NCBI GenBank assembly: GCA_029863175.1
Contig: JAOTVX010000002.1
Span: 62,001 to 126,000, forward strand
DNA length: 64,000 nt
From: Betaproteobacteria bacterium
GTDB lineage: Bacteria > Pseudomonadota > Gammaproteobacteria > Burkholderiales > SG8-41
Reading direction: 5' to 3'
A model generated the notes under the pieces. It made no database searches and was not told the origin of the DNA. It was given only the letters and a program-made list of their open reading frames with translations. Positions 1 to 8,097 of this stretch are shown here, one piece after another. The translations under genes and the position numbers were made by a program. Numbering within the stretch: the stretch's first letter is position 1; each line of letters begins with the position of its first letter.

Positions 1-843
1 TTCGCCGTGGCCGAGCTGCTCAACCAGTCCCAGGCAGTCGACAAGGCCTACGAGCGCATCACGGCAACGGTGGTGAAACTGCCGACGCGCGAGGACTTCC
101 GCCGCATCTGGGGCACGATTCTGCGCTCTTCCGGCATCGGCACCTTCATCGGTGTGCTGCCAGCAGAAGGCGCCACGGTCGCGGCGATCATGGGGTACAA
201 CGAGGCGAAGCGCTGGTCGAAGCGCAAGGAGGAATTCGGCACCGGCTGCCCGGAGGGCATCGCCGGACCAGAAGCGGCCAACAACGCCGCCACCGGCGGG
301 GCGATGGTGCCGACGCTGGCGCTGGGCATCCCCGGAAGCGCCACCACCGCCGTGATCCTCGCCGCCCTCATCATGCACGGCTTTCGCCCCGGGCCGCACC
401 TGATGAAGGAAACGCCGGAGTTCGTATACGCGATCTTCGCTGCCATGCTTCTCGCGAACTTCATGTTCCTGGGCATCGGGCTGGCCGGTGCGAAGATTTT
501 CTCGCGGATCACCCTCATTCCACGAACCTTCCTCTGGCCCGGGGTGTTCGTGTTCTCGTTGATCGGCTCCTACTCGTACGGCGCCTCGGTGTACGACGTG
601 TGGGTGACCCTGGTCGCGGGCGTCATCGGCTTCGTCATGCTGCGCCATGGCTTCGCCCCGGCGCCGCTGGTCATGGGGCTTATACTCGGCAAGCTCGTCG
701 AGGAGTCTTTTTCGCAGTCCATGATCATTCTCGACAATCACTGGTGGCGCATGTTCGAAAGCCCGGTGGTGGATCTGTTTTTCCTTCTCGCCGTCCTCGG
801 GCTCTGCTGGCCGTTCATCTCCTCCAGGTTTGCCGGGCGCTAA
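1..843 (+). CDS. TctA-family tripartite tricarboxylate transporter, large membrane subunit (C-terminal part)
   Basis: The reading frame is open at the left edge, so the gene begins outside the window; about 280 C-terminal residues are present of roughly 500 usual for TctA. Visible family signatures are the stretch GVLPAEGATVAA, then EAKRWSK, PEAANNAATGGA and VPTLALGIPGSATTAV, followed by several hydrophobic segments. In the family this large inner-membrane subunit works with TctB and a periplasmic TctC binding protein to take up carboxylates. TctB and TctC are not in the window, so the substrate cannot be inferred. It ends in TAA, 133 bp from the convergent OsmC-like gene. The family call is confident. 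Confidence 0.93.
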   Translation, partial: FAVAELLNQSQAVDKAYERITATVVKLPTREDFRRIWGTILRSSGIGTFIGVLPAEGATVAAIMGYNEAKRWSKRKEEFGTGCPEGIAGPEAANNAATGGAMVPTLALGIPGSATTAVILAALIMHGFRPGPHLMKETPEFVYAIFAAMLLANFMFLGIGLAGAKIFSRITLIPRTFLWPGVFVFSLIGSYSYGASVYDVWVTLVAGVIGFVMLRHGFAPAPLVMGLILGKLVEESFSQSMIILDNHWWRMFESPVVDLFFLLAVLGLCWPFISSRFAGR

Positions 844-976
844 CGGTCCGCGCAGGTGCCCGCGGCCGCGCGAACGGGGACCGAATGCGCACAGACCCCA
901 TTATCGGTCGCGCCGCAGGAAATACCCTACCTGTTTGCCTTATTTCGACAGGCTGTATTTCCCGTGGCGCAGAGAG

Positions 977-1537
977 TTACTTCTCCGTGACGCCTTCGAC
1001 GTGAAACGGTTTCCCGTTCACTTCGATGTGGCTATGCAACGGCACTTGCTGCGTGATCAGGCCTTCGGCGAAGCATCCGGCCTTGGCGTTCTTGATCAGG
1101 TGCGCAAGCTTTTCCGCGGACTCGTTGGTCTCGACTTTGAGATACGTGCTAACGCCCTCCCAGCGGTTGAACACCGTGCCCTTGAGCACCGAGCCGCCGA
1201 GATGCTTGCGCAGAACGACGCGGCAATTCGCGCCGTTCACCTTCATCTTCATCATGTGCGCGTACCGCGCAACCTGGGTGAGTAGTCAGAAGCCGATCGC
1301 CATCGCGAGATAGCTCATCGGCGACGGATATTTGTCCGTGCCACCGATGCGCGTGGGCTCGTCGCAGTAAACCTCGAACTTGCCCGCGACGCCGCGCTTG
1401 AGCTGCAGCTGGCCCGAGACGACTTCGGTGTACACGTCGTTCTCGTTGGTGATGCCGCTCGGCGGCAGTTCGGGCTTGTCGATTACCCGCTCCCCTACCT
1501 TCTCCGACAGATCTTCGTTGCCCAAAGGCTTTGTCAT
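977..1537 (-). CDS. OsmC-like selenoprotein, TGA codon 84 read as selenocysteine
   Basis: One frame runs from ATG (preceded by GGAGGA) to TAA, interrupted by a single TGA at codon 84 (1286-1288). Both halves are OsmC-like. The part before has GGTDKYPSPMSYLAMAIGF; the part after continues LLTQVARYAHMMKMKVNG and later NAKAGCFAEGL. In OsmC/Ohr proteins the cysteine after the conserved small-residue helix is the peroxidatic one, and a second cysteine follows about 60-70 residues later; here the TGA takes the first place and Cys155 the second. With selenocysteine the product is 186 residues, a normal family length. A SECIS-like hairpin follows the TGA. No other frame defect is visible. The alternatives are a nonsense-mutated gene or a sequencing error. 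Likely role: thiol-dependent reduction of organic hydroperoxides. Confidence 0.8.
1256..1288 (-). promoter_or_regulatory. Putative bacterial SECIS element of the OsmC-like gene
   Basis: On the coding strand the TGA is followed by 11 nt and then GGUUGCGC-GGUAC-GCGCAC. This folds as G-C, a bulged U, five pairs (UGCGC/GCGCA) and a five-base loop starting GG. The E. coli fdhF SECIS core, GGUUGC-AGGUCU-GCACC, has the same 11-nt distance, the same GGUUGC start, the same bulged U and a GGU loop. This is the strongest of the three SECIS candidates. Confidence 0.78.
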
Positions 1538-1643
1538 CGTGCTTCCTCCGTGTGTGGCGGCGCGTTGCCGTCCGTTGCTAGAAACCCCAGAATAATAGAT
1601 GGGGACAATAATGGGAACAGACCCCGTTAAAAGAACAAGTCTA

Positions 1644-1727
1644 TCAGCCAGTTGACCATCCTCTTTGCCAATGATCTGGCCCGGAGTTCTGCCAACCCGG
1701 AAGGATGAAAACCTCGAAGTCGTTCAT
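1644..1727 (-). pseudogene. Truncated N-terminus of an RBBP9/YdeN-type serine hydrolase
   Basis: An ATG opens 27 codons with FEVFILPGWQNSGPDHWQ, which is the typical N-terminus of the RBBP9/YdeN alpha/beta-hydrolase family (LPGWxNSGPxHWQ). The frame then ends at TGA followed directly by TAG, and no continuation is visible in any frame. The stub lies between a GGGGTC-type repeat and a GGTGATG array, so repeat-associated deletion of the rest is likely. It is probably non-functional. Confidence 0.6.
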
Positions 1728-1750
1728 GCCGCGCATGCAGGCTCCCTCCT

Positions 1751-1866
1751 GATCATGGGAACTGGTGATGTGAACTGGTGATGTGAAATGGTGATGGGAA
1801 GTGTCTTTTATATCACCCTCTTTCATCACCATTCGTCATCACCATTATTCATCAGTTCCTGATATG
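1751..1866. repeat. GGTGATG inverted array, copy 1
   Basis: Three left-arm units (ggtgatg plus six variable bases, 13-bp period) are followed by a short spacer and by the complementary arm (catcacc units). It lies between the RBBP9-like stub and the amidohydrolase gene. Confidence 0.85.
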
Positions 1867-1906
1867 AATTAAACTTGCAATTTTGCCAGCGTCGAGGGGT
1901 GTCAAC

Positions 1907-3145
1907 ATGGCCTTTGATCTTATCCTGCAGAATGCGCGGCTGGCGAATGGCGATGCGGCGCGCGCAACAGTCGACATCGCGATCGCGGATGGACGTATCG
2001 CCGCCGTCGAGCCTCGCATTTCCGGCGGCGGTGAAAATGTGGATGCCGGCGGGCGTATGGTATCGCCGGGGCTGGTGGAGAGTCATTTCCATCTCGACAA
2101 GGCGCGGATCGTCGACCGCTGCGCGCCGCCCAAGGACCGGCAGTCGACTGACCACATGGCGCGGACCTCCGCGGTCAAGCACACGTTCACGGTCGAGGAC
2201 GTGTACGCGCGCGCGCGAGATACGCTCGAGCAGTGCCTGCTGAACGGCGTCGCCCACATGCGGACCCACGTCGAGGTCGATCCCAACATCGGCCTCCGCG
2301 GCTACGAAGCCGTCGAGCGCCTGGCGAAGGATTACGCCTGGGGTATTGACCTGCAGCTTTGCGTCTTCCTTCAGGAAGGCTGGACCAACGTTGCCGGGGC
2401 CGAGGCAAACGTGATGGAAGCGCTGAAACGCGGCGCGTCGGTGGTCGGGGGGGCGCCGCGCTACGACGCTGACGGCCCCGGCCAGATCCGGCGGATCTTC
2501 GCACTTGCGCAGGAGTTCGACGTTGACGTCGATATCCATCTGGACGGCGGCCACACGACCCACGACATGGCCATCTTTCTCGTTTGCGAACTCACCGACC
2601 GGATTGGCTGGGGAGGGCGCGTCGCGATCGGCCACGGCAACAAGTATTCGTGCCTGCCGCCGGCGGAACTGCAAGCACTCGGCCGGCTGCTCGCGGACTC
2701 CGGGGTCGCAGTGGCCGTGCTTCCCACGACCGATCTCTTCACCAGTGGACGCCATCTGGAGCACAGCGTCATCCGCGGCGTTGCGGACGCCAACGCGCTG
2801 ATCGCCCAAGGGGCAAACTGCTCCATCTCGACCAACAACGTAATGAATCCGTTCACGCCGTACGGCGACTGCTCGCTGGTTCGGATCGCGAATCTCTACG
2901 CGAACGTCGTGCAACGCGGGACGGAGGAGGACCTGTCCGAGTGCTTCGCGATGCTGACCAATCGCCCGGCCCGGATCCTCCGCCGAAGCGATTACGGCAT
3001 TGCGGTCGGCAATCCCGCCGACCTCGTCGTGTGGAACGCGAAAACGCCGGCCGAGGTCGTCGCGACCGTGGCGCAACCCGTGATGGGCTTCAAGCGCGGC
3101 CGGCGCGTTTTCACGCGCGAGATGCCCGCGCTCCACAGGCCCTAA
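1907..3145 (+). CDS. Amidohydrolase, cytosine-deaminase-like (CodA branch)
   Basis: A 412-residue metal-dependent hydrolase of the amidohydrolase superfamily. ATG at 1907 is chosen because GAGGGGT lies 6 nt upstream; in-frame codons before it add non-homologous residues. Metal-site motifs in order: SPGLVESHFHLDKA near the N-terminus, HMRTHVEVDP, VDIHLDGGHTTHD, and IGHGNKYS, then a C-terminal GNPADLVVW typical of the superfamily's composite beta-sandwich. The HFHLDKA and HLDGG motifs place it with cytosine deaminases and N-isopropylammelide hydrolases rather than dihydropyrimidinases. The precise substrate is not determinable. It stands alone, followed by a hairpin that contains its stop codon and by a GGTGATG array. 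Confidence 0.85.
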   Translation: MAFDLILQNARLANGDAARATVDIAIADGRIAAVEPRISGGGENVDAGGRMVSPGLVESHFHLDKARIVDRCAPPKDRQSTDHMARTSAVKHTFTVEDVYARARDTLEQCLLNGVAHMRTHVEVDPNIGLRGYEAVERLAKDYAWGIDLQLCVFLQEGWTNVAGAEANVMEALKRGASVVGGAPRYDADGPGQIRRIFALAQEFDVDVDIHLDGGHTTHDMAIFLVCELTDRIGWGGRVAIGHGNKYSCLPPAELQALGRLLADSGVAVAVLPTTDLFTSGRHLEHSVIRGVADANALIAQGANCSISTNNVMNPFTPYGDCSLVRIANLYANVVQRGTEEDLSECFAMLTNRPARILRRSDYGIAVGNPADLVVWNAKTPAEVVATVAQPVMGFKRGRRVFTREMPALHRP

Positions 3146-3159
3146 TCGGGCCTGTGGAG
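3131..3159 (+). terminator. Hairpin spanning the stop codon of the amidohydrolase gene
   Basis: A perfect 12-bp stem (CTCCACAGGCCC / GGGCCTGTGGAG) has a five-base loop that contains the TAA stop. No T-run follows, only GAAAATGG, so termination is plausible but not proven. Confidence 0.45.
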
Positions 3160-3160
3160 G

Positions 3161-3252
3161 AAAATGGTGATGAGAGATGGTGATGAGTACTGGTGATAAA
3201 CACCTCGGTAGTCCATCACCATCATTCATCACCATTAAGCATCACCATCATT
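3161..3252. repeat. GGTGATG inverted array, copy 2
   Basis: Three ggtgatg units, a short spacer and three catcacc units lie between the convergent amidohydrolase and rhomboid genes. Confidence 0.88.
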
Positions 3253-3278
3253 GGCGACGACCGCTGCACCGAGGTTCC

Positions 3279-3938
3279 CTAGCGGTCGACCTCGTCAGAA
3301 CCGTTGGGCTCGCCTTCCCAGTCGTAGCGTTTGTGCGGCGGGACGTCCAGGCGCCGGAACGCGATGGCCATCGCGAGGCCGATCAACGCGGCTGCCAGGT
3401 GGGTTTCCCAGGAAACCCCGGGCTTGATCGGGAACACGCCCCAAACGAGCGTGCCGTACAGAAAGAAGACCAACATAGATGCGGCAATCGCGCGCCGGTC
3501 CCGTCGGATGACGCCGGCAACGAAGACATAGCTGACCAGCCCATAAACCAGTCCGCTCGCGCCGATATGGACGGACAACGCGTTGCCGAACAGCCACACC
3601 GCGATGCCGGGCCCCAGGTAGACGGCCGGCAGCACTTTGAGCGCCGAGTTCGGATAGAGGTACAGCATCCCCGTTCCCAGCACCACCAAAGGCACGGAGT
3701 TAGTGATCAGATGGGGAAAGCCGCCGTGCAGCAGCGGCGCGAGAAAAATGCCGGGCAGCCCGGCGAACTGACGAGGACGGACGCCGAAGCGCTGCAGCTC
3801 GAGGTCCAGCCCCCAGTTCAAGAACTGCACAAGCCAGAGCGCGGCAACAAAGCCCAAGGCGATCTTCGCTGCCAGCCAGAAGTTGGCTTCGGCCCGCTCA
3901 GAGCTCGTGTAATCCGGGTCGGGGATGTGTATTTGCAC
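3279..3938 (-). CDS. Rhomboid-family intramembrane serine protease
   Basis: A membrane protein with about six hydrophobic segments. Catalytic features of rhomboids are visible in order: LHGGFPHLITNS (the HxxxN oxyanion motif), HIGASGLVYGL (GxSG nucleophile) and SWETHLAAALIG (catalytic His in the last segment). Rhomboids cleave transmembrane helices of partner proteins in the inner membrane. The start is uncertain: GTG at 3938 begins just before the conserved part, while an ATG at 4022 adds 28 residues encoded largely by a GATTCGTGATTCG repeat, so the shorter form is preferred. It converges on the amidohydrolase. Substrates are unknown. Confidence 0.87.
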   Translation of the reverse strand: MQIHIPDPDYTSSERAEANFWLAAKIALGFVAALWLVQFLNWGLDLELQRFGVRPRQFAGLPGIFLAPLLHGGFPHLITNSVPLVVLGTGMLYLYPNSALKVLPAVYLGPGIAVWLFGNALSVHIGASGLVYGLVSYVFVAGVIRRDRRAIAASMLVFFLYGTLVWGVFPIKPGVSWETHLAAALIGLAMAIAFRRLDVPPHKRYDWEGEPNGSDEVDR

Positions 3939-3959
3939 TGGGGAACACCATACGCTAAA

Positions 3960-4145
3960 CCCCGTGATTCGTGATTCGCAATTAGAAACTGCAACGCGTT
4001 CGCCCCACCCAACACCAGTCATTAGAAGTTATCTCAAAAACAAACACAGCCACGGAACCACACAGAAGCACACGGAAGTTTTTGTTCCTTTACAGCGCAC
4101 TTCCCGGTTCAGGTCTTGGTCCGTGTATTTCCGCGTGATTCCGTG
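3960..4145. repeat. Mixed intergenic repeats: GATTCGTGATTCG and CCACGGAA palindrome
   Basis: A short direct repeat (gtgattcgtgattcg) at 3963-3979 is followed at 4051-4145 by the inverted CCACGGAA family. Its left arm is gccacggaaccacacagaag and its right arm ends ttccgcgtgattccgtgc. Similar copies occur at 48647-48746 and 52048-52140. Confidence 0.75.
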
Positions 4146-4218
4146 CTTAATGATCTTCTGGACTCAGGGAGCTTTTGAGATCGGTTCTAGTCGCACTCTT
4201 CAAGCCCTTAGGGAACAC

Positions 4219-4872
4219 CTAAATCGAGCGCCGGCCCTTATCGCGCAACAGCTGTTCGATGCCGCGGATGACGGTCTGGAGGTCAGTCAGGTTTGGATTC
4301 ACCTCGAGAGCGCGCCGGAAGTACTCGATCGATCTCTCGTACTCTTCCAGCCGCAAATAGATCTGCCCGTAGCCCGACAGCGCGCCAAAATGCTGGGGAT
4401 TTCGCTTTACCACCTCGTCGCAATCGGCGAGGGATTTACGCAGGTCGCCGGCCAGGAACAGGACCGTCGCCCGCTTGTTCCAGCCCTCCGCAAAGTCCGG
4501 CTTGCGCTTGATCACGTTGCTGAAGGTGTGGATCGCCTCGGCGTAGAGGCCGGCCTCCATCTCCTCGACGCCGGTGGCCAGCAATTGGTCGGTTTCGGTA
4601 TCGCCCGAGCGACTCCACACGCGCCAGACGCTCTGCTGGGCCAAGGCACGCACAACAGAATGCTTGTCGGAGAGGCGTTTCACCAGCAATGGCCCGTCGG
4701 CAGCGAGACCCGTGCGTCCGATATACATGACGCCAGCAGCGCGGTAGCGTGCGTCGGCATCGTTGAGCGCTTCGAGCGCCGCAGCCCGTGTTTGAACCTC
4801 GGGGACTGGCGATTGGGCGAAAGCCGTCAGCGCCAGGAAGGCAGCGAGCACAAGGACGAAGACCTGTTGCAT
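4219..4872 (-). CDS. Exported TPR protein with N-terminal HEAT-like segment
   Basis: A 217-residue protein beginning with a signal peptide (MQQVFVLVLAAFLALTAFAQ). A helical segment containing LSDKHSVVRALAQQSVWRVW resembles one HEAT repeat. The C-terminal 120 residues form about three tetratricopeptide repeats (for example AGLYAEAIHTFSNVIKRKPD and YERSIEYFRRALEVNPN). TPR proteins are scaffolds, so no enzymatic role can be assigned. An alternative ATG three codons upstream exists. It ends 6 nt before the codirectional-strand flank that holds a CCACGGAA repeat and begins downstream of a TCACCAGTCACC stretch. Periplasmic location is inferred from the signal peptide. Confidence 0.75.
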   Translation of the reverse strand: MQQVFVLVLAAFLALTAFAQSPVPEVQTRAAALEALNDADARYRAAGVMYIGRTGLAADGPLLVKRLSDKHSVVRALAQQSVWRVWSRSGDTETDQLLATGVEEMEAGLYAEAIHTFSNVIKRKPDFAEGWNKRATVLFLAGDLRKSLADCDEVVKRNPQHFGALSGYGQIYLRLEEYERSIEYFRRALEVNPNLTDLQTVIRGIEQLLRDKGRRSI

Positions 4873-4961
4873 AGGATGCAAGACGCGCTAAATAGTCAAT
4901 TGTATATCGTGATTCGGAACGACAAATCGCACCCGCACTGCGTTCGTGCCTCCCCGCTACA

Positions 4962-4990
4962 AATCACGAGTCACCAGTCACCGGTCACGC
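4962..4990. repeat. GTCACCAGTCACC tandem repeat
   Basis: A short tandem of TCACNNG units (atcacgagtcaccagtcacc). The same motif recurs near 10819-10860, 12265-12302, 17608-17630, 40895-40926 and 42724-42752. Confidence 0.65.
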
Positions 4991-5018
4991 CTTATGAACA
5001 AGGGCGGAGAACCGGCCC

Positions 5019-6851
5019 TTACACCAACCCCGGCAGGGACGCGAAAGGCCGCTGTGTCGCGAGCGCGGTGAACTCGTCCGCCGTAACAGGCGGGCTGAAG
5101 TAGTAGCCCTGGGCCAGACCGCAACCGTACGCGCTTAGAACGGCGACCTGCTCCGCCGTTTCCACTCCCTCTGCGACGACCTGGATGCCGAGGCTGTTCG
5201 ACAACATGATCACGGCTTCGACGATAGCGGCATTCCCCACCTCACTCGGGATGCCCTCCACGAAGCTGCGGTCGATTTTGAGCACGTCGAAAGGAAAACG
5301 CCTGATGTAATTCAAGCTCGCGAACCCGGTGCCGAAATCATCGATGGCGATCGCCACGCCCAGGCGCCGCAGGTTCGCGATATCGGCAGCGACCGCAACC
5401 GGGTCGTCGATGAACGTGCTCTCGGTGATCTCGAGCTCGAGGCAGCGCGGCGGCAGCCCCGTTTGCTCGAGCACCCTGGCAATCGTGGCGGGCAGGTCCT
5501 GCTGCCGGAACTGGGTCGGGGAGAGATTGACCGCGACCGGAAACTCGAGGCCTATTCTGCGCCACTCGGCGCATTGCCGGCAGGCCATCTCCAGCACCTG
5601 TTCCCCGATCTGCACGATGAGGCCGGCCTCCTCCGCGATCGGGATGAATGTGCTCGGCGCCACGGCGCGCCCGCCATGGGTCCAGCGCAGGAGCGCCTCG
5701 GCGCCGCGTATCGCGTGCGTCGCGAGGTCGACCTTGGGCTGATAGACGAGCTCGAAGCCCGCATTCTGGATCGCTGCGCGCAATCCGGCTTCGATCTGCA
5801 AACTCTCGTGAGCGCGGGCGTTGAGGTCGTGGGTGAAGAACCGGAAGGTCCCCCGGCCCGTGGACTTGGAGGCAGACATTGCTGCGTCGGCATTACGCAG
5901 GAGCGCGTCCGGATCGAGTCCGTCCCCCGGATGCATCGCAACGCCGATGCTTGCCCCCACGACGACCGCTTGTCCGTCGACGTCGTACGGCTCGGCGCAG
6001 ACCTGCAGAATCCTCTGCACGGCCACCGCGACGGGCAGGTCGTCGGCGCCCGCTAGCACGGCCACAAACTCGTCGCCGCCGAAGCGGGCCAGGGTGTCGG
6101 TATCGCGCACGCAGCCGCGCAACCGATCGGCCACCTGTTTCAGCAGCTCGTCGCCGCCGTGGTGCCCGAGCGACTCGTTGATGTTCTTGAAGCGGTCCAG
6201 GTTGATGAAGAGCACGGCGACCAGCTCGCTGCGCCGGCGCACGCGGGTCAACGCCTGCGCCAGCCGGTCGCGCAGCAGCGAGCGGTTGGGCAACCCCGTC
6301 AGCGTGTCGTGGTGCGCGACGTGGCGGATGCGCTGCTCGGCAAGCTTACGCTGGGTGACGTCGCGCGAGGTCAGCACGATGCCACCGATGCCCGATTCGT
6401 GCAGGAGGTTGGTGCCGACGCCCTCGAGATGGATCCAGCGGCCCTCGGCGTGACGAAACCGGAACTCGATCGGGTCCGTTACCGGCAGCCCCGCCACGAG
6501 CGCCCGGAAGCCGGCCTCCACCGCTGGCCGGTCGCGGGGGTGGATGGCCTCGAAGGGGTTGCGGTTGATCAAGCCTTCCGGCCCATAGCCCAGAATCCGC
6601 GCGGCGGACGCGGATTCGAAGATGGTCGTGCCGTCCTCGCGATGAATGGTGATCATGTCGGCGAGGTTCTGAACGAGCGCACGGAAGCGCTCGTCATCGA
6701 GAGGCGTATATACCGGCCCGGCCACTGCGCCGATCCGATTCACCTGGGTCCGTCCCGGGCGCTGGTGCGGCCAATGTTCCTCAGTTCTCCCCGACGTGTC
6801 CTCTGCACCGAGCACGGATTCCATAAGTGGGTATGCCTTGAGCACGATCAT
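5019..6851 (-). CDS. PAS-GGDEF-EAL cyclic-di-GMP turnover protein
   Basis: A 610-residue cytoplasmic signalling protein. A PAS domain occupies about residues 52-172 (ending TSRDVTQRKLAEQ, the usual PAC exit). The GGDEF domain follows, with the intact motif at 258-262 and an RxxD product-inhibition site at 249-252. The EAL domain is intact: EAL at 385-387, NLSPTQFRQ, LEITEST, DDFGTGFASL, LKIDRSFV and VAEGVET. Both diguanylate cyclase and phosphodiesterase activities are therefore possible; in such tandems one usually dominates. No transmembrane segment is evident, so the input is probably a cytosolic signal sensed by PAS. An internal ATG at 6824 is an alternative start. Confidence 0.95.
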   Translation of the reverse strand: MIVLKAYPLMESVLGAEDTSGRTEEHWPHQRPGRTQVNRIGAVAGPVYTPLDDERFRALVQNLADMITIHREDGTTIFESASAARILGYGPEGLINRNPFEAIHPRDRPAVEAGFRALVAGLPVTDPIEFRFRHAEGRWIHLEGVGTNLLHESGIGGIVLTSRDVTQRKLAEQRIRHVAHHDTLTGLPNRSLLRDRLAQALTRVRRRSELVAVLFINLDRFKNINESLGHHGGDELLKQVADRLRGCVRDTDTLARFGGDEFVAVLAGADDLPVAVAVQRILQVCAEPYDVDGQAVVVGASIGVAMHPGDGLDPDALLRNADAAMSASKSTGRGTFRFFTHDLNARAHESLQIEAGLRAAIQNAGFELVYQPKVDLATHAIRGAEALLRWTHGGRAVAPSTFIPIAEEAGLIVQIGEQVLEMACRQCAEWRRIGLEFPVAVNLSPTQFRQQDLPATIARVLEQTGLPPRCLELEITESTFIDDPVAVAADIANLRRLGVAIAIDDFGTGFASLNYIRRFPFDVLKIDRSFVEGIPSEVGNAAIVEAVIMLSNSLGIQVVAEGVETAEQVAVLSAYGCGLAQGYYFSPPVTADEFTALATQRPFASLPGLV

Positions 6852-6876
6852 ACACTCCCGGAAGGCCCAGGCGCCG

Positions 6877-7018
6877 CAAATGGGGTCGGAACGGCCGTTT
6901 CCTCAAGACGACCAAGCCCTAAAGCCGATCCCATGCCCGATCGAGCGCCTACCCCCCATTTACAGCGGTCTTCCCGGAGGGAAGGCCCGCGAAGAGAAAA
7001 ATGGGGTCTAAAACGGAG
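6877..7018. repeat. Pair of AAATGGGGTC repeats
   Basis: caaatggggtcggaac (6877) and aaaaatggggtctaaaac (6997) flank a 110-bp segment in the region before the GST gene. Related GGGGTC or GACCCC motifs occur at 1599-1626, 8766-8785 and 10715-10768. These look like dispersed palindromic half-sites. Confidence 0.5.
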
Positions 7019-7135
7019 TCCAACCTCATTTTCTCGGGCGAACCGCAGATCTTGAAGCGGAAAAACGATACACTCACGCCTCTCAAACCGAGCATCACCC
7101 CGTTCGAAGAGCACGCAATCATCACCGGAGGACAC

Positions 7136-7840
7136 ATGCCGTCGACGTTCCTGCTCTGCAGCTTCAAGACCTGCCCCTGGGTTCAGCGCGCGGCGATCGT
7201 GCTGCAGGAGAAGAAGATCCCCTACGACATCTCCTATATCGACCGCGACAACCGGCCAGCATGGTTCTTGGCGATTTCCCCGCATTCCAAGGTGCCGGTG
7301 CTGCAGATCGACGGCAAGGACTCGATTTTCGAGTCGAACGCCATCGCCGAGTACCTGGAAGAGGCCACGACGCCGCGGCTGCACCCCGCAGATCCGATCG
7401 CGCGGGCGCGTAACCGCGCCTGGACCGATTACGTGCCGACTTTCGCCAGCGCAATATCAACCACGATGTATGCCGACTCGGAGGAAGAATTCACCGCGCG
7501 GGCGGCCAAGATCTCCGGCCCATTCGGCAAGCTCGAAGAGGCTCTGGCCAAGCAAGGCAACGCCGGTCCGTATTTCAATGGGCCAAAGCTGTCTCTCGTC
7601 GATGCGGCGTACGCGCCGTTCCTGCAGCGCTATACCTTCATGGACCGGCTGCGCCCGCTGGGCATCATCGAAAGCTTTCCGCGCCTCTCCGCCTGGCGCG
7701 ATGCGCTGCTCGCCACACCGGCGGTGAAGGCCTCGACCGTCTCGAACATCGAGGCGGTGTGGCAAGAGAACCTGATCCTGCGCCGCCGCTGGCTGGCCAA
7801 GTTCGTCTCGGACAACGTGCGCGGCGCGGCGGCTGCCTGA
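7136..7840 (+). CDS. Glutathione S-transferase family protein
   Basis: A 234-residue GST. ATG at 7136 is chosen because CGGAGGACAC precedes it and the thioredoxin-like fold starts directly (STFLLCSFKTCPWVQRAAIVL). The N-terminal domain shows SHPS-like ISPHSKVPVLQI, then the glutathione-binding D-S-I-F-E-S motif (DSIFESNAIAEYL). The all-helical C-terminal domain contains SLVDAAYAPFLQR. The CSFKTC/CPW start suggests an omega- or beta-like class with a catalytic cysteine, not tyrosine. The substrate is unknown. It stands alone; glutathione reductase is encoded at 53.7 kb in this window. Confidence 0.9.
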   Translation: MPSTFLLCSFKTCPWVQRAAIVLQEKKIPYDISYIDRDNRPAWFLAISPHSKVPVLQIDGKDSIFESNAIAEYLEEATTPRLHPADPIARARNRAWTDYVPTFASAISTTMYADSEEEFTARAAKISGPFGKLEEALAKQGNAGPYFNGPKLSLVDAAYAPFLQRYTFMDRLRPLGIIESFPRLSAWRDALLATPAVKASTVSNIEAVWQENLILRRRWLAKFVSDNVRGAAAA

Positions 7841-7897
7841 CCCTCGTGATGGGTGATGCGCGATGGGTGATGCGCTGGGCGGAGTTCGCTAAAGCCG

Positions 7898-7970
7898 TAC
7901 CGCGAAGACGCCAAGGACACGGAGGAAAAGAAAAGCTTTACCGCGGAGGGCGCAAAGGCCGCGAAGGAAA
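7898..7970. repeat. Imperfect ACCGCGAAGACGCCAAGG repeat
   Basis: taccgcgaagacgccaagga and taccgcggagggcgcaaagg are two imperfect copies in tandem, of the kind seen in intergenic DNA of many environmental proteobacteria. No gene lies in 7841-8097. Confidence 0.5.
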
Positions 7971-8072
7971 CATAGTCAAAAAGGCAAAACCTAAGGGCGC
8001 CGAGGCATCGCCAAGAATGGCATACCGGTAGCGCCCTCGGTCTTCATTTCTCCTTCCGCCATCCCCCATAAC

Positions 8073-8097
8073 AAAATGGGGGCAGAGCCCCCATTTT
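8073..8097. terminator. Bidirectional Rho-independent terminator between gst and sodC
   Basis: A perfect 11-bp stem AAAATGGGGGC / GCCCCCATTTT with loop AGA gives an A-tract and T-tract on both strands. It directly abuts the sodC stop codon and serves the convergent GST gene from the other side. Confidence 0.85.

Noticed and set aside
1826..3235. Long His-rich or Asp-rich reading frames opposite the amidohydrolase and across repeats
   Set aside because: They run antisense to a clear gene and their termini are translated repeats (for example HHHFPSP). Shadow frames in GC-rich DNA.
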